Positions 61,201 through 64,000 of a stretch of 64,000 nucleotides of DNA are shown here, one piece after another. The position numbers were made by a program, and so were the translations under genes. The stretch spans positions 20,464,867 through 20,528,866 of the forward strand of contig CM036754.1 in the NCBI GenBank assembly GCA_020796225.1. The letters are read 5' to 3'. Origin of the DNA: Arion vulgaris (lineage: Eukaryota > Mollusca > Gastropoda > Stylommatophora > Arionidae). The notes below the pieces were generated by a model, which was given only the letters and a program-made list of their open reading frames with translations, was not told where the DNA came from and did not search any database. Positions within the stretch are counted from its first letter, which is position 1. Each line of letters begins with the position of its first letter.

Positions 61201-62499
61201 AAAATGTTTAAAAAGCAAGTCAAATTTTTTAATCAAGCTCATCAAAACCTGGAACGCCAGAGGCTTAAATCTTAAAACAAAACTTACAATATATAGAAGC
61301 AGTGTCCTGGGAGTGTTAGTATACAGTAGTGAGTACTGGAAAATGACCCCCAACATCATGCACAAGTTGGAGACATTTCAAAATAAATGTTTAAGAAGAA
61401 TCCTGCTATTTTTCTGGCCAAATAGGATGGCAAATGAAGAGCTCTTAAAATGAACTGTGTGTCATTGGTGACTATCATTAAAAGAAAAAAATGGAGGTGG
61501 ATTGGTCATGTATGTCGCATGCCAGCAGGGGCTATGGCTAGAACAGCTTTTCTATGAAAAGCAGATGGGAAAAGAAGGTCTGCACATCTAAAAGAAACAT
61601 GGAGAAAAACTGTGGAAGGAGAGTTGGAGGATTGTGGCCTGACATGGGAAACAATTAGCAGAAGATGGCAGGATGGCAACAGTGGAAACCTTTAATGGAA
61701 GCCTTGTGTCAAACAAGACACAAAGAGGATATATATAGAAATTTAAGATACACAAAATGAAATTAAAATTGTCACAAACACAATTTTCACATAGAAATTC
61801 AGCTGACAACAGCAGTTTATTATTATTATAAAGAATAAACTGTACTGCCATTTTTAAATATCTGACTCTTTGAACCCTGGCCACCTGTAGCTTAAAAACC
61901 CATTCACTTAGCTCCTGAGCAAAAACAGCACATATCAGAGTGTTATTAAAAACAAGATAATTTGGCCCAACTAAATGCTCTATAATTTGTTATTAAACCG
62001 GGCAGGTTAAGGAGAGAAGACAAGGCTCAACTAGCCCCTTGTTCCTCCAGGTTTTGGGTTGAAGCTCAGGGGTAACAACCCTGTCTATCTACAAAAAACT
62101 ATTAATGAAATAACAAGATATCGTATTATGATGCGGGGCAGACATAGTTTGACACTTGCATGACTGTCAGTAGTGCAGGTCAGAAAAACGCCACTGGCAT
62201 GCAAGAACAGTGGAGCACAATGTCGATCGGTCATGTGCTCCTTGCAAAGGATGGCCACAGACCGAGTACAATAGAGAGATTTTGTTGCTGCCGTAAAGAG
62301 AAACATGGTATGCTGGCCGCTGACTGCTTTGTCAGTCCAGGAAAAAGAAGAGGAATTTCACTGCCAGATAATCTTCTAGAGAAACTCTGAATAGGACCAA
62401 GGTTGTGACATATATAACAATACTGACAGCACTTTATTTACTCACCTTGACATTTTTGAAGAGGTCCAGCAACTCAAGGATACTGAAATTTTTCCGTCT
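34069..62499 (-). CDS. START-domain lipid-transfer-like protein, 3' part of a 14-exon gene (partial)
   Basis: Fourteen exons on the minus strand were assembled by eye: 62499-62446, 61122-60970, 57960-57823, 56314-56199, 55512-55418, 53802-53131, 45605-45544, 44797-44727, 42638-42570, 41225-41129, 40290-40248, 38886-38729, 37139-37062, 34209-34069. Each has AG acceptor and GT donor borders, and split codons join correctly at every junction (1947 nt, 648 residues plus TGA). The C-terminal ~210 residues match the START fold: a helix around [12 protein letters not shown], then [30 protein letters not shown], then LPSGWIIEP and VTYLMQIDFG. START domains bind one lipid or sterol molecule in a hydrophobic pocket and move it between membranes. 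An upstream block (exons at 61122-53802) looks like a second, divergent START-like domain. STARD9-type proteins are a candidate relative, but the paralogue is not settled. The start codon and promoter lie beyond 64000. Confidence 0.85.
34310..34665 (+). pseudogene. LINE C-terminal fragment (family f), source of the adjacent minisatellite
   Basis: An open frame encodes [40 protein letters not shown] and [20 protein letters not shown]. After it the element's last codons (CTKERELWRDM-like) pass straight into the 50-bp tandem array. Confidence 0.75.
34640..35145 (+). repeat. Minisatellite, ~50-bp unit, LINE-derived
   Basis: About ten copies of GAACTGATTAACTGCACCAA GGAGAGAGAGTTGTGAAGAG ACATGATTCA, starting inside the LINE family f end. 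In the last intron of the START gene. Confidence 0.95.
35277..35580 (-). mobile_element. SINE family G, lacking the 3' end
   Basis: AGCGAGGTTCCGATGTAATT through ACACCTACACTGAAATCAGG to the head near 35575. The A/B boxes are decayed. Confidence 0.7.
35744..35990 (+). mobile_element. SINE family C, tRNA-derived
   Basis: The head GGTCTCTGGCTAAGTGGTTA holds an A box (TGGCTAAGTGG) and, ~45 bp later, a B box (GGGTTCAAATT), the spacing of a tRNA-derived pol III promoter. The body carries GGAGTTACGGAGTTCGTGCA and the end GGGTAAAACCCGATGCAATG AAGTCAATCCTTCGGCT. Confidence 0.85.
36018..36140 (-). mobile_element. SINE-like repeat I
   Basis: Reverse-complement copy: TTAACCACTCTTTGTGATCT (shared SINE tail), ATGTAGGACAGAGA, GCATATTATCCTG. 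Confidence 0.55.
36175..36615 (+). pseudogene. LINE C-terminal fragment (family c)
   Basis: Contains [16 protein letters not shown], then frameshifted WNPQ-like and [14 protein letters not shown] peptides. It ends at gggcctatgccccaatccgg. The partial repeat of ggtgtctgcgcagaatacat at its start suggests a small internal duplication. Confidence 0.6.
36774..37032 (-). mobile_element. SINE family A, full copy, beside a START-gene splice donor
   Basis: Target duplication AGAGAATGC (36765-36773, 37033-37041). Reverse orientation with a (CTT)n start, the family tail and core, and ending CCCCGGCACC. Same strand as the START gene. Confidence 0.85.
37062..37139 (-). CDS. START gene exon with the SGWIIEP motif
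   Basis: The acceptor follows tctaatttcag and the donor is GTAGGTAC. The 78 nt (26 codons, phase 0) encode [20 protein letters not shown]. The SGW.IEP..VTY.Q signature is one of the best conserved in START domains. A SINE inserted 29 bp past the donor. Confidence 0.9.
37265..37915 (+). mobile_element. SINE family G interrupted by SINE-like H
   Basis: Head GTATCTCTGTGGCATACAGGTTAG, B box GGTACCGTTCGCTCC. The G body runs to GATCCGAGTTCCTAGCTC (~37400) and resumes at about 37610 (GGAGACAATAAAATGTTGGTC) through to CAATCAATCAATCAT at 37915. In a START-gene intron. Confidence 0.8.
37402..37608 (+). mobile_element. SINE-like repeat H nested in SINE G
   Basis: CTTGATCATTCTTTTTGGCCAT, CACATCGTTCAGCGCCATTTGG, TGACTGTCCTCAGCAGACCTG: the same as 22935-23072 and 7962-8120. 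It sits between two abutting halves of SINE G. Confidence 0.75.
38345..38590 (+). mobile_element. SINE family A copy
   Basis: TGTGTTGCGGGGGTCCGCAA head, GTCGTAAGAGGCGACTGAGG core, ATCACAAAGAGTGGTTTAAC tail. The target duplication is unclear. In a START-gene intron, antisense to it. Confidence 0.8.
38729..38886 (-). CDS. START gene exon, START core beta-sheet
   Basis: The acceptor follows gtttcctag and the donor is GTAAGAGC. The 158 nt encode [20 protein letters not shown] and [15 protein letters not shown], matching START strands that normally carry the RDFV.L and Y.ISYQSVED motifs. The acceptor lies directly against a 25-bp-unit minisatellite. Confidence 0.85.
38891..39268 (+). repeat. Minisatellite, 25-bp unit, at a splice acceptor
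   Basis: About 15 copies of AAGGACATAGATGAGAATATGTTGT-type units (25 bp). On the minus strand the array is pyrimidine-rich and ends within ten bases of the AG acceptor of START exon 38886-38729. Confidence 0.95.
39395..39650 (+). pseudogene. LINE C-terminal fragment (family g)
   Basis: It carries an [24 protein letters not shown] peptide and decayed downstream codons. The IGHVLR motif is typical of LINE ends. Confidence 0.5.
39870..40190 (+). repeat. Minisatellite, ~43-bp unit
   Basis: About seven copies of AACTTGTAACACATGTAACT ATCTTGTATATACGATCTTGTAT. Starts 57 bp into the intron after the 43-nt START exon. Confidence 0.95.
40248..40290 (-). CDS. START gene micro-exon
   Basis: A 43-nt exon encoding [14 protein letters not shown] plus one base. 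The acceptor follows tttccccag and the donor is GTAAGCATTC. It supplies the START strand after YD..LK. A 43-bp-unit minisatellite starts about 60 bp into the following intron. Confidence 0.8.
40610..40860 (-). pseudogene. LINE C-terminal zinc-binding tail
   Basis: The decayed minus-strand translation contains [19 protein letters not shown] followed by a [12 protein letters not shown] motif. This is the C..C...H...C pattern at the C-terminus of RNase H-bearing non-LTR elements, and it differs from the 610-1640 copy. Confidence 0.6.
40970..41105 (+). repeat. Dispersed repeat K
   Basis: CTTAGTGTACCAGGGCAAAA ... CCATTTATTTTTAGTATAAA ... GTTTGGCTCCTGGTAAAAAA. Matches 60780-60910. Confidence 0.65.
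41129..41225 (-). CDS. START gene exon, START core
   Basis: The acceptor follows aatttattttcag and the donor is GTAGGTAAAAG. It encodes [20 protein letters not shown] and FTYDDTLK. The pattern G.G.V.APP..VW.AV.N....YD..LK is diagnostic of START domains. Confidence 0.9.
41428..41676 (+). mobile_element. SINE family A copy
   Basis: CCTGTGTGTTGTCGGGACTC head, GTCGTAGGAGGCGACTAATG core, GATCACATACACATCACAAA tail and terminal GAAGAAG. Imperfect AACCCC-type flanking duplication. Confidence 0.8.
41872..42325. mobile_element. Possible pogo/Tigger-like remnant
   Basis: CAGTTGAGTCCACTTAAGTC GAACTCTGATAAG at the left and GATAAGTGGAACAATTTCCT TAGGTCC towards the right resemble the CAGT..A..C...TAA.GAAC ends of pogo-like elements in opposite orientations. 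The right terminus is lost in SINE C. Confidence 0.35.
42335..42512 (-). mobile_element. SINE family C
   Basis: Minus strand: B-box-like GGGTTCAAATCC (around 42460-42475) and the body GAACTCCGTAGTTCC. It interrupts a possible pogo-like remnant. Confidence 0.7.
42570..42638 (-). CDS. START gene exon, START N-terminal helix and strand
   Basis: The acceptor follows gtatactttcag and the donor is GTAACAG. The 69 nt encode [20 protein letters not shown], the N-terminal part of START domains. Both neighbouring exons join only if this exon is included, which supports it strongly. Confidence 0.8.
42890..43190 (+). pseudogene. LINE C-terminal fragment (family b)
   Basis: DNA-level match to 11825-12140 (gaagatatgttgggcatacc, aagagattgcgggtgagcga). 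It lies in a START-gene intron, antisense to the gene. Confidence 0.65.
43535..44030 (-). pseudogene. LINE C-terminal fragment (family d)
   Basis: Reverse-complement match to 55715-56085, with a local duplication (tgttatcaacattgctat... occurs near 43480 and 43610). In a START-gene intron, same orientation as the gene. Confidence 0.6.
44285..44415 (+). repeat. Dispersed repeat, decayed
   Basis: The second copy of the 11580-11720 repeat. The following ~100 bp (44415-44515) resemble the complement of a small part of the RNase H LINE at 900-1010. Confidence 0.45.
44727..44797 (-). CDS. START gene exon (linker to START domain)
   Basis: The acceptor follows aaatgtgttacag and the donor is GTAAGTTC. 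The 71 nt encode 23 codons ([17 protein letters not shown] among them) plus CT, the start of a Leu codon. Confidence 0.75.
44935..45190 (+). pseudogene. LINE C-terminal fragment (family f)
   Basis: The same end as 34310-34665: ttttggacatgtaatgagaag...gcttagaacacatagtgac, ending in gatgatgatgtcat. Decayed. Confidence 0.6.
45263..45417. mobile_element. Fold-back MITE
   Basis: Two ~45-bp arms (GGCAAAACACGTAAAAATAA ... GTAGTTTTACAAAATAC and its inverted partner GATTTTGTAAAACTAC ... TTTACGTGCTTTGCC) enclose a ~65-bp loop with CGTTTTGACCAAAAGGCC. A relative lies at 58095-58215. Confidence 0.7.
45544..45605 (-). CDS. START gene exon (linker)
   Basis: The acceptor follows accattaccccatcag and the donor is GTAAGG. 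The 62 nt encode [20 protein letters not shown]. It is separated from the previous exon by a 7.5-kb intron that contains the LTR retrotransposon. Confidence 0.75.
45765..45925 (+). repeat. Tandem repeat, ~52-bp unit
   Basis: Three copies of CATTTATGACTTTGAATAAA GGAGTGCTGCACTAGGATCT. In the START-gene intron just upstream of exon 45605-45544. Confidence 0.9.
46392..46566 (+). pseudogene. LINE reverse transcriptase fragment, 5' of the LTR insertion
   Basis: The translation reads SYTDDVLV, a variant of the RT YADD catalytic motif, then [21 protein letters not shown] and NP. The coding frame breaks at CTAT, where the LTR element inserted, and resumes at 52694. A stop follows YTDDVLV, so the copy was already decayed. 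Confidence 0.7.
46567..47211 (+). repeat. 5' LTR
   Basis: The repeat is 645 bp with TG...CA ends. An A/T-rich TATA-like block (tatataaaataaaag, around 46826-46840) and an AATAAA (about 46911-46916) are spaced as expected for an LTR promoter and polyadenylation site. Confidence 0.9.
47212..47228 (+). promoter_or_regulatory. Putative primer binding site
   Basis: TGGTGTCCAGAAG starts one base after the LTR terminus. The leading TGG would pair with the CCA end of a tRNA, as in other LTR retroelements. The tRNA species was not determined. Confidence 0.55.
47687..48673 (+). pseudogene. gag-like capsid gene of the LTR element, frameshifted
   Basis: An ATG at 47687 opens 145 or so good residues. 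A Pro-rich N-terminus is followed by a helical capsid-like region (residues ~65-145) with the pattern [21 protein letters not shown] and [12 protein letters not shown], typical of Ty3/gypsy-type Gag. At the homopolymer T run near 48116-48126 the frame shifts, and the homologous continuation ([15 protein letters not shown], then [11 protein letters not shown]) lies in other frames to about 48673. No CCHC zinc knuckle was seen. Either this copy is decayed or assembly errors in homopolymers contribute. The frames are described, not repaired. Confidence 0.65.
48757..49279 (+). CDS. Repeat-peptide frame inside the LTR element
   Basis: An open frame (ATG at 48857, open from about 48757) encodes degenerate tandem repeats of about 31 residues built on VD.S....N...C...D..Q.R (for example [14 protein letters not shown] and [13 protein letters not shown]). 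At least four units are recognisable. It has no recognised domain, so it could be a Gag C-terminal extension or a lineage-specific protein. Confidence 0.45.
49824..50825 (+). CDS. Novel 333-codon frame with two transmembrane segments, in the LTR element
   Basis: The open frame runs from a stop at 49797 to TGA after 50825. There is no early ATG: the first codon taken is TTG, and the first Met is at residue 90. It may therefore be the tail of a longer or frameshifted product. The N-terminal ~130 residues are polar and Asn/Ser/Cys-containing. A basic Cys cluster ([13 protein letters not shown], residues 141-153) precedes a hydrophobic span at 163-182 ([18 protein letters not shown]). A second span lies at 204-219 ([16 protein letters not shown]), followed by RGRR. 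The position matches where env-like genes lie in some LTR elements, but no env family was recognised and no function is asserted. Confidence 0.5.
   Translation: MGGDTKKHSLKQEQFPDRQLNTLTVSHFGDTSTTTQVSEVTKIERNQEEINTLEFGECDCEHAKRDCLPVGNGNGSSKNKCNSLPIGLSMHGSENKSLISDYARNRNCNAKYNIQIWSKSDPVQFGSDAQMSVQLERNIFCRMGNVWCYKRRCVHSMARTVQWNTIAVIGFFLLVFGAGALCSHQHELQGLITSIYERGHIPRPLYLMSGVFVILHILFRGRRSGSGTRDTIDMAPRDGPMGKIFDHVKDNHALQLVQNHKKPSFNNWLCVLFRSWGIVMVDRKQSVGVLIKSPRVIIWVCRNGMMHCLASLLRVSDVQLQVYLGIWWIPWFF
50826..52045 (+). other. Non-coding 3' interior of the LTR element
   Basis: This is a T/G-rich stretch with no long frame. It includes a two-copy ~62-bp repeat at about 51085-51210 (units around gatatttgaggtcggttg) and a diverged duplication around ggtgactagttccc (about 51815-51830 and 51937-51955), just before the 3' LTR. 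Confidence 0.6.
52046..52689 (+). repeat. 3' LTR
   Basis: The repeat is 644 bp, nearly identical to the 5' LTR, with the same TATA-like and AATAAA motifs. It is preceded by gcgatggcgagg and agggg, a weak polypurine-tract candidate. CTAT follows directly. Confidence 0.9.
52690..52771 (+). pseudogene. LINE reverse transcriptase fragment, 3' of the LTR insertion
   Basis: This continues the interrupted RT frame ([20 protein letters not shown]). Together with the upstream part it gives the NP.KS motif normally found about 40 residues after YADD. A SINE inserted immediately downstream. Confidence 0.7.
52780..53038 (+). mobile_element. SINE family A copy with 8-bp TSD
   Basis: Flanked by ATATATGA (52772-52779 and 53039-53046). 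Head CGCCCGTGTGTTGCCGGGG, core TTGTAAGAGGTGACTGAGG. It ends 85 bp before START exon 53131-53802 on the intronic side. Confidence 0.8.
53131..53802 (-). CDS. START gene large exon: end of divergent domain and Ser/Thr-rich linker
   Basis: This is the largest exon (672 nt). The acceptor follows tttctttccag and the donor is GTAAATAAG. It opens with [15 protein letters not shown] and [15 protein letters not shown], matching the strand and C-terminal helix that close a START fold. About 150 low-complexity, polar, Ser/Thr/Asn/Lys-rich residues follow, probably a disordered linker to the C-terminal START domain. It is the longest uninterrupted host coding block in the window. Confidence 0.85.
54043..54294 (+). 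mobile_element. SINE family B, full copy with 12-bp TSD
   Basis: Flanked by GAATAGGTAAAC (54031-54042 and 54295-54306). The head CGTCCGAGTGGTTACC resembles the A box of tRNA-Leu/Ser. The core and tail are the same as at 341-595. In a START-gene intron. Confidence 0.85.
55020..55285 (-). pseudogene. LINE C-terminal fragment (related to families c/d)
   Basis: A decayed minus-strand match to the IGH.L.K...WNP.G block (atccttacctgtgggttcc-like). Too divergent to place. Confidence 0.45.
55418..55512 (-). CDS. START gene exon, divergent START-like domain
   Basis: The acceptor follows aaattttcag. The donor GTTTGTTAT is weak but phase-correct. The 95 nt encode [15 protein letters not shown] and FYLIQPAI, and the last base G joins AT of the next exon to give Asp. 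Confidence 0.8.
55715..56085 (-). pseudogene. LINE C-terminal fragment (family d)
   Basis: The reverse complement reads [14 protein letters not shown] and GRPRNTW-like remnants and ends in cataggggcatagagtgaagaagaag. In a START-gene intron. Confidence 0.6.
56199..56314 (-). CDS. START gene exon, divergent START-like domain
   Basis: The acceptor follows gattatcacag and the donor is GTAATC. It has 116 nt: 38 codons plus AG, which completes an Arg codon with the first base of the next exon. Its [13 protein letters not shown] begins with Met but is internal, because the previous exon is in phase. Confidence 0.8.
56400..56850 (+). pseudogene. LINE C-terminal fragment (family a)
   Basis: Matches 9480-9935 at the DNA level (caatctttctccc-acattatgctatca, agaagagaccggttgagaaatg), with small deletions. 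It is antisense to the START gene within an intron. Confidence 0.65.
57004..57358 (-). mobile_element. SINE family E, copy with internal partial duplication
   Basis: Contains TTTCATACCTCGTGGTATAT at the 3' end and, twice, the CTTACT..CCTGG...GGCTGGGTCGAC block (57110-57170 and 57205-57265). The tRNA-like head is at the right end (GAGAGCAGTAGTAGCATAGTT on the minus strand). Confidence 0.75.
57823..57960 (-). CDS. START gene exon, divergent START-like domain
   Basis: The acceptor follows catatcacag and the donor is the near-perfect GTAAGTAAAG. It encodes 46 residues in phase 0, with [18 protein letters not shown] resembling the START motif in which a helix is followed by R.EWDP. Confidence 0.8.
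58095..58215. mobile_element. Half copy of the fold-back MITE
   Basis: GGCGAAACCCGTAAAAAC, CTGTAGTTTTACAAAGTAC, GTTTTGACCAATGGCCTTTA: the left arm and loop of 45263-45417 without the right arm. Confidence 0.6.
58392..58500 (+). repeat. Left terminal inverted repeat of the DDE transposon
   Basis: About 108 bp, complementary to 60463-60570. The match includes the stretches GAGCACGTTTGAAATTGATT and ACTACCTGTTGGATCTCAGT. Confidence 0.9.
58757..60094 (+). pseudogene. DDE transposase (IS630/Tc1/mariner superfamily), DD~83E, frameshifted
   Basis: The domain order is: an N-terminal helix-turn-helix-like part (around [14 protein letters not shown]), a second HTH ([11 protein letters not shown] ... 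[20 protein letters not shown]), then the catalytic core. The first Asp is in YLDESWV (codon 59337), the second in LVMDNASYH (codon 59610), and Glu is in [10 protein letters not shown] (codon 59861). About 83 residues separate the second Asp from the Glu once one single-base frameshift is allowed, far more than the 34-41 of classic Tc1/mariner. The reading frame is broken at about 59040, 59315 and 59720, so this copy is inactive. Confidence 0.85.
60463..60570 (-). repeat. Right terminal inverted repeat of the DDE transposon
   Basis: The reverse complement of 58392-58500, with a handful of mismatches such as G/C for A/T near the inner end. It ends exactly at the TA target duplication. Confidence 0.9.
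60780..60910 (+). repeat. Dispersed repeat K
   Basis: CCTTAGTAGACCAGGGCAAA ... TTAGTGTGGCTCCTCGTAAA. The second copy of the 40970-41105 repeat. Both lie close to START-gene exons. Confidence 0.65.
60970..61122 (-). CDS. START gene exon, start of divergent START-like domain
   Basis: The acceptor follows aaacattacag and the donor is GTAACAG. The exon encodes 51 residues in phase 0, including [13 protein letters not shown] and [18 protein letters not shown]. The [10 protein letters not shown] part resembles the early strand/helix of SRPBCC/START folds, where a ligand-free protein begins its helix-grip wall. The next intron hosts the complete Tc1/mariner-like transposon. Confidence 0.75.
61195..61735 (+). 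pseudogene. LINE C-terminal fragment (family i)
   Basis: An open part encodes [40 protein letters not shown] and [11 protein letters not shown]. The downstream frames hold [16 protein letters not shown] and [15 protein letters not shown] peptides. In a START-gene intron, antisense to the gene. Confidence 0.65.
61740..62440. other. Intronic sequence, nothing recognised
   Basis: Between START exons. A 76-codon plus-strand frame at 62160-62390 has no recognised family or splice borders. Confidence 0.45.
62446..62499 (-). CDS. START gene exon (first one visible)
   Basis: The acceptor reads ccttttgcag and the donor GTGAGTAAAT on the minus strand. The exon encodes 18 residues ([18 protein letters not shown]) in phase 0. 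The preceding intron contains the RTE-like LINE at 62545-64000, so the previous exon is outside the window. Confidence 0.7.
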
Positions 62500-62544
62500 C
62501 TGCAAAAGGTGGGAGATAAATATTTACTTGTTAAAGAAAAGTCT

Positions 62545-64000
62545 TCGATTTTCTAGGTTTTCTAGATAAATAAATCATCATCATCAGGTACCGTCTCCAC
62601 ATGAAGGTTGGCTGCAATGAATCTCCAGCATCCTCTGTCTTTCGCCTTGGTGTTGCACACTGCCAGACTGTAACCTGTCCATTTCTTAAAGTTTCCCTCC
62701 CACTTATCTCTCGGTCTTCCTCTTGCTCTTCTCCCTCAACTTTCCCCTCTAGTAAATGTTTTATCATGGTGTCATGCCTTTTATGTGCCCAAAATACTTT
62801 ACTTGTCTGAATTTTATTTCTCTTAATAATTGTTTCTTCATGCCTAGTTTTCCTAAAACTTGTTTATTTGTCTGTTTTCTGTCCATGAAACTCTGCTTAT
62901 TCTTCTATATATCCACATCTCAAATGCATCAATTCTGTCTTCTAACTGCTTGTTCATTGTCCATGTTTCGAGCCATACATTAATATAGGATATATATAGC
63001 ATTTGATCATTCTAATTTTAGCCTGTTTGTGATTTGTTTGGATGTCAGTAACTTTCTCATACTATTGAAATTATCCTTGGCCATTCCTATTCTCTTTTTA
63101 ATTTCAGTTATACATCTGCCATCATCTGTTATCATCTGACCGAGATAGGAGTAGCTTTTACTTGATGTAGTAATTCTCCATGTATTTTTATATTCATTTT
63201 AGGTTTTCCATTTCCTTGTTGATTACCATAGTTTTTGTTTTCTGTATGTTAATGTCTAATCCATATTCCTTGCTAGTTCTGTCCAATTGGTCCACTAATT
63301 CTTGTAGATCTTGTTCATTTTCTGCTACCAATACTGTGTCATCTGCATATCTTAAGTTATTTATTATTTTCCATTGATCTTGAGTCCTGGCATTCCCTCT
63401 AGTTGTTTGAAGATTTTCTCTGTGTAGATGTTAAATAGGCTTGGTGACAGTATGCATCCTTGTCTCACTCCTCTCTTTATGTCTATGTATGGAGAGTAGC
63501 TATTTTCATATTTTATTATTGCTGTCTGTTCCCAGTATATTTTACTTATTAGTCTGATATCATCCCCATCTAGGCCTATTTCTTGTAGACATATGATTAG
63601 CTTTTCATGTTGGACTCTGTCAAAAGCTTTGCTATAATCGATGAAACACAAGTAGATACTCTTTTGCACTTCTATATACTTGTCAGCGAGTAGTCTTATA
63701 CAAAGTATTGCCTCTCTTGTTCCTCTGTTCTTTCTAAAGCCAAACTGTTCTTCTCCTACTTCTATGTCTATCTTGTTTTTAATTCTTTCATGTATGATCT
63801 TGAGTAGTATTTTTGTTATGTGGCTCATCAGGCTAATTGTCCTATAGTCTGTGCACTCCTGTGCTTTGGGCTTTTGGGTAGTGGTATGAATACTGATGTC
63901 TTCAAGTCTCTTGGTATATATCCTGTGTTATATATATCATTGCACAAATCTGTAATGGTTGAAATACCAAAATCCTCTAAGGAGGTTAACATTTCCACAG
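62545..64000 (-). pseudogene. RTE-like LINE, RT domain and C-terminus, truncated by window end
   Basis: An open block at 63828-63364 encodes the RT palm and fingers: EEQFGFRKNRGTREAI, CFIDYSKAFDRVQHEKL, RGVRQGCILSPSLFNIY. The next segment reads LRYADDTVLVAENEQDL (catalytic YADD, about 63355-63305). Decayed frames then carry the C-terminal KYFGHIK signature (near 62780) and end at about 62545 in a TCATCATCATCA tail. The endonuclease half lies past 64000. Confidence 0.85.

Noticed and set aside
62160..62390. 76-codon plus-strand frame with several Cys
   Set aside because: Short, antisense within a START-gene intron, no recognised motif spacing and no splice sites.

Overview
This is an AT-rich eukaryotic (animal) genomic window. 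It contains pieces of two spliced host genes and a very dense, layered mass of transposable-element debris and minisatellites. There is no bacterial-style gene organisation, and most open frames are short accidental or transposon-derived frames. The abundance of RTE/jockey-like LINE tails, several tRNA-derived SINE families and a Tc1/mariner-type transposon with very wide D-E spacing fits an invertebrate, plausibly a mollusc. That placement is inference; no species marker was seen.

Host genes. (1) On the minus strand, fourteen coding exons can be traced from 62499 down to a stop codon at 34069. All have canonical AG/GT borders and every reading phase joins exactly, giving a 648-residue C-terminal part of a protein. 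The last seven exons encode a START (StAR-related lipid-transfer) domain, and the upstream exons look like a second, more divergent START-like fold. The 5' part of the gene lies beyond the right edge. (2) On the plus strand, two joined exons (2030-2157 and 3738-4176) encode the Ser/Lys/Arg-rich C-terminus of a probable nuclear protein that ends in a consensus PCNA-binding PIP box.

Layout. 1-4.5 kb: SINEs, a LINE RNase H fragment and the PIP-box gene end. 4.5-10.6 kb: minisatellites, LINE tails and an inverted duplication. 10.6-34 kb: SINEs, five dispersed copies of an unidentified coding-like repeat, a MITE carrying a SINE insertion with a fold-back copy of the target flank, and large tandem arrays at 25.5, 27.7, 28.7-30.2 and 32.2 kb. 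34-62.5 kb: the START gene, whose introns hold most of the intact mobile elements. The main ones are a 6.1-kb LTR element (46567-52689) with 4-bp target duplication, a gag remnant, a novel two-transmembrane frame and no visible pol, and a 2.2-kb Tc1/mariner-like transposon (58392-60570) with long inverted repeats. 62.5-64 kb: an RTE-like LINE running off the window.

The mobile elements interact as nested layers: SINE in LINE, LINE in coding repeat, hAT-type MITE in an older repeat, SINE in SINE, and an LTR element in a LINE RT domain. Several minisatellites are tandem amplifications of LINE 3' ends, and one abuts a splice acceptor of the START gene.
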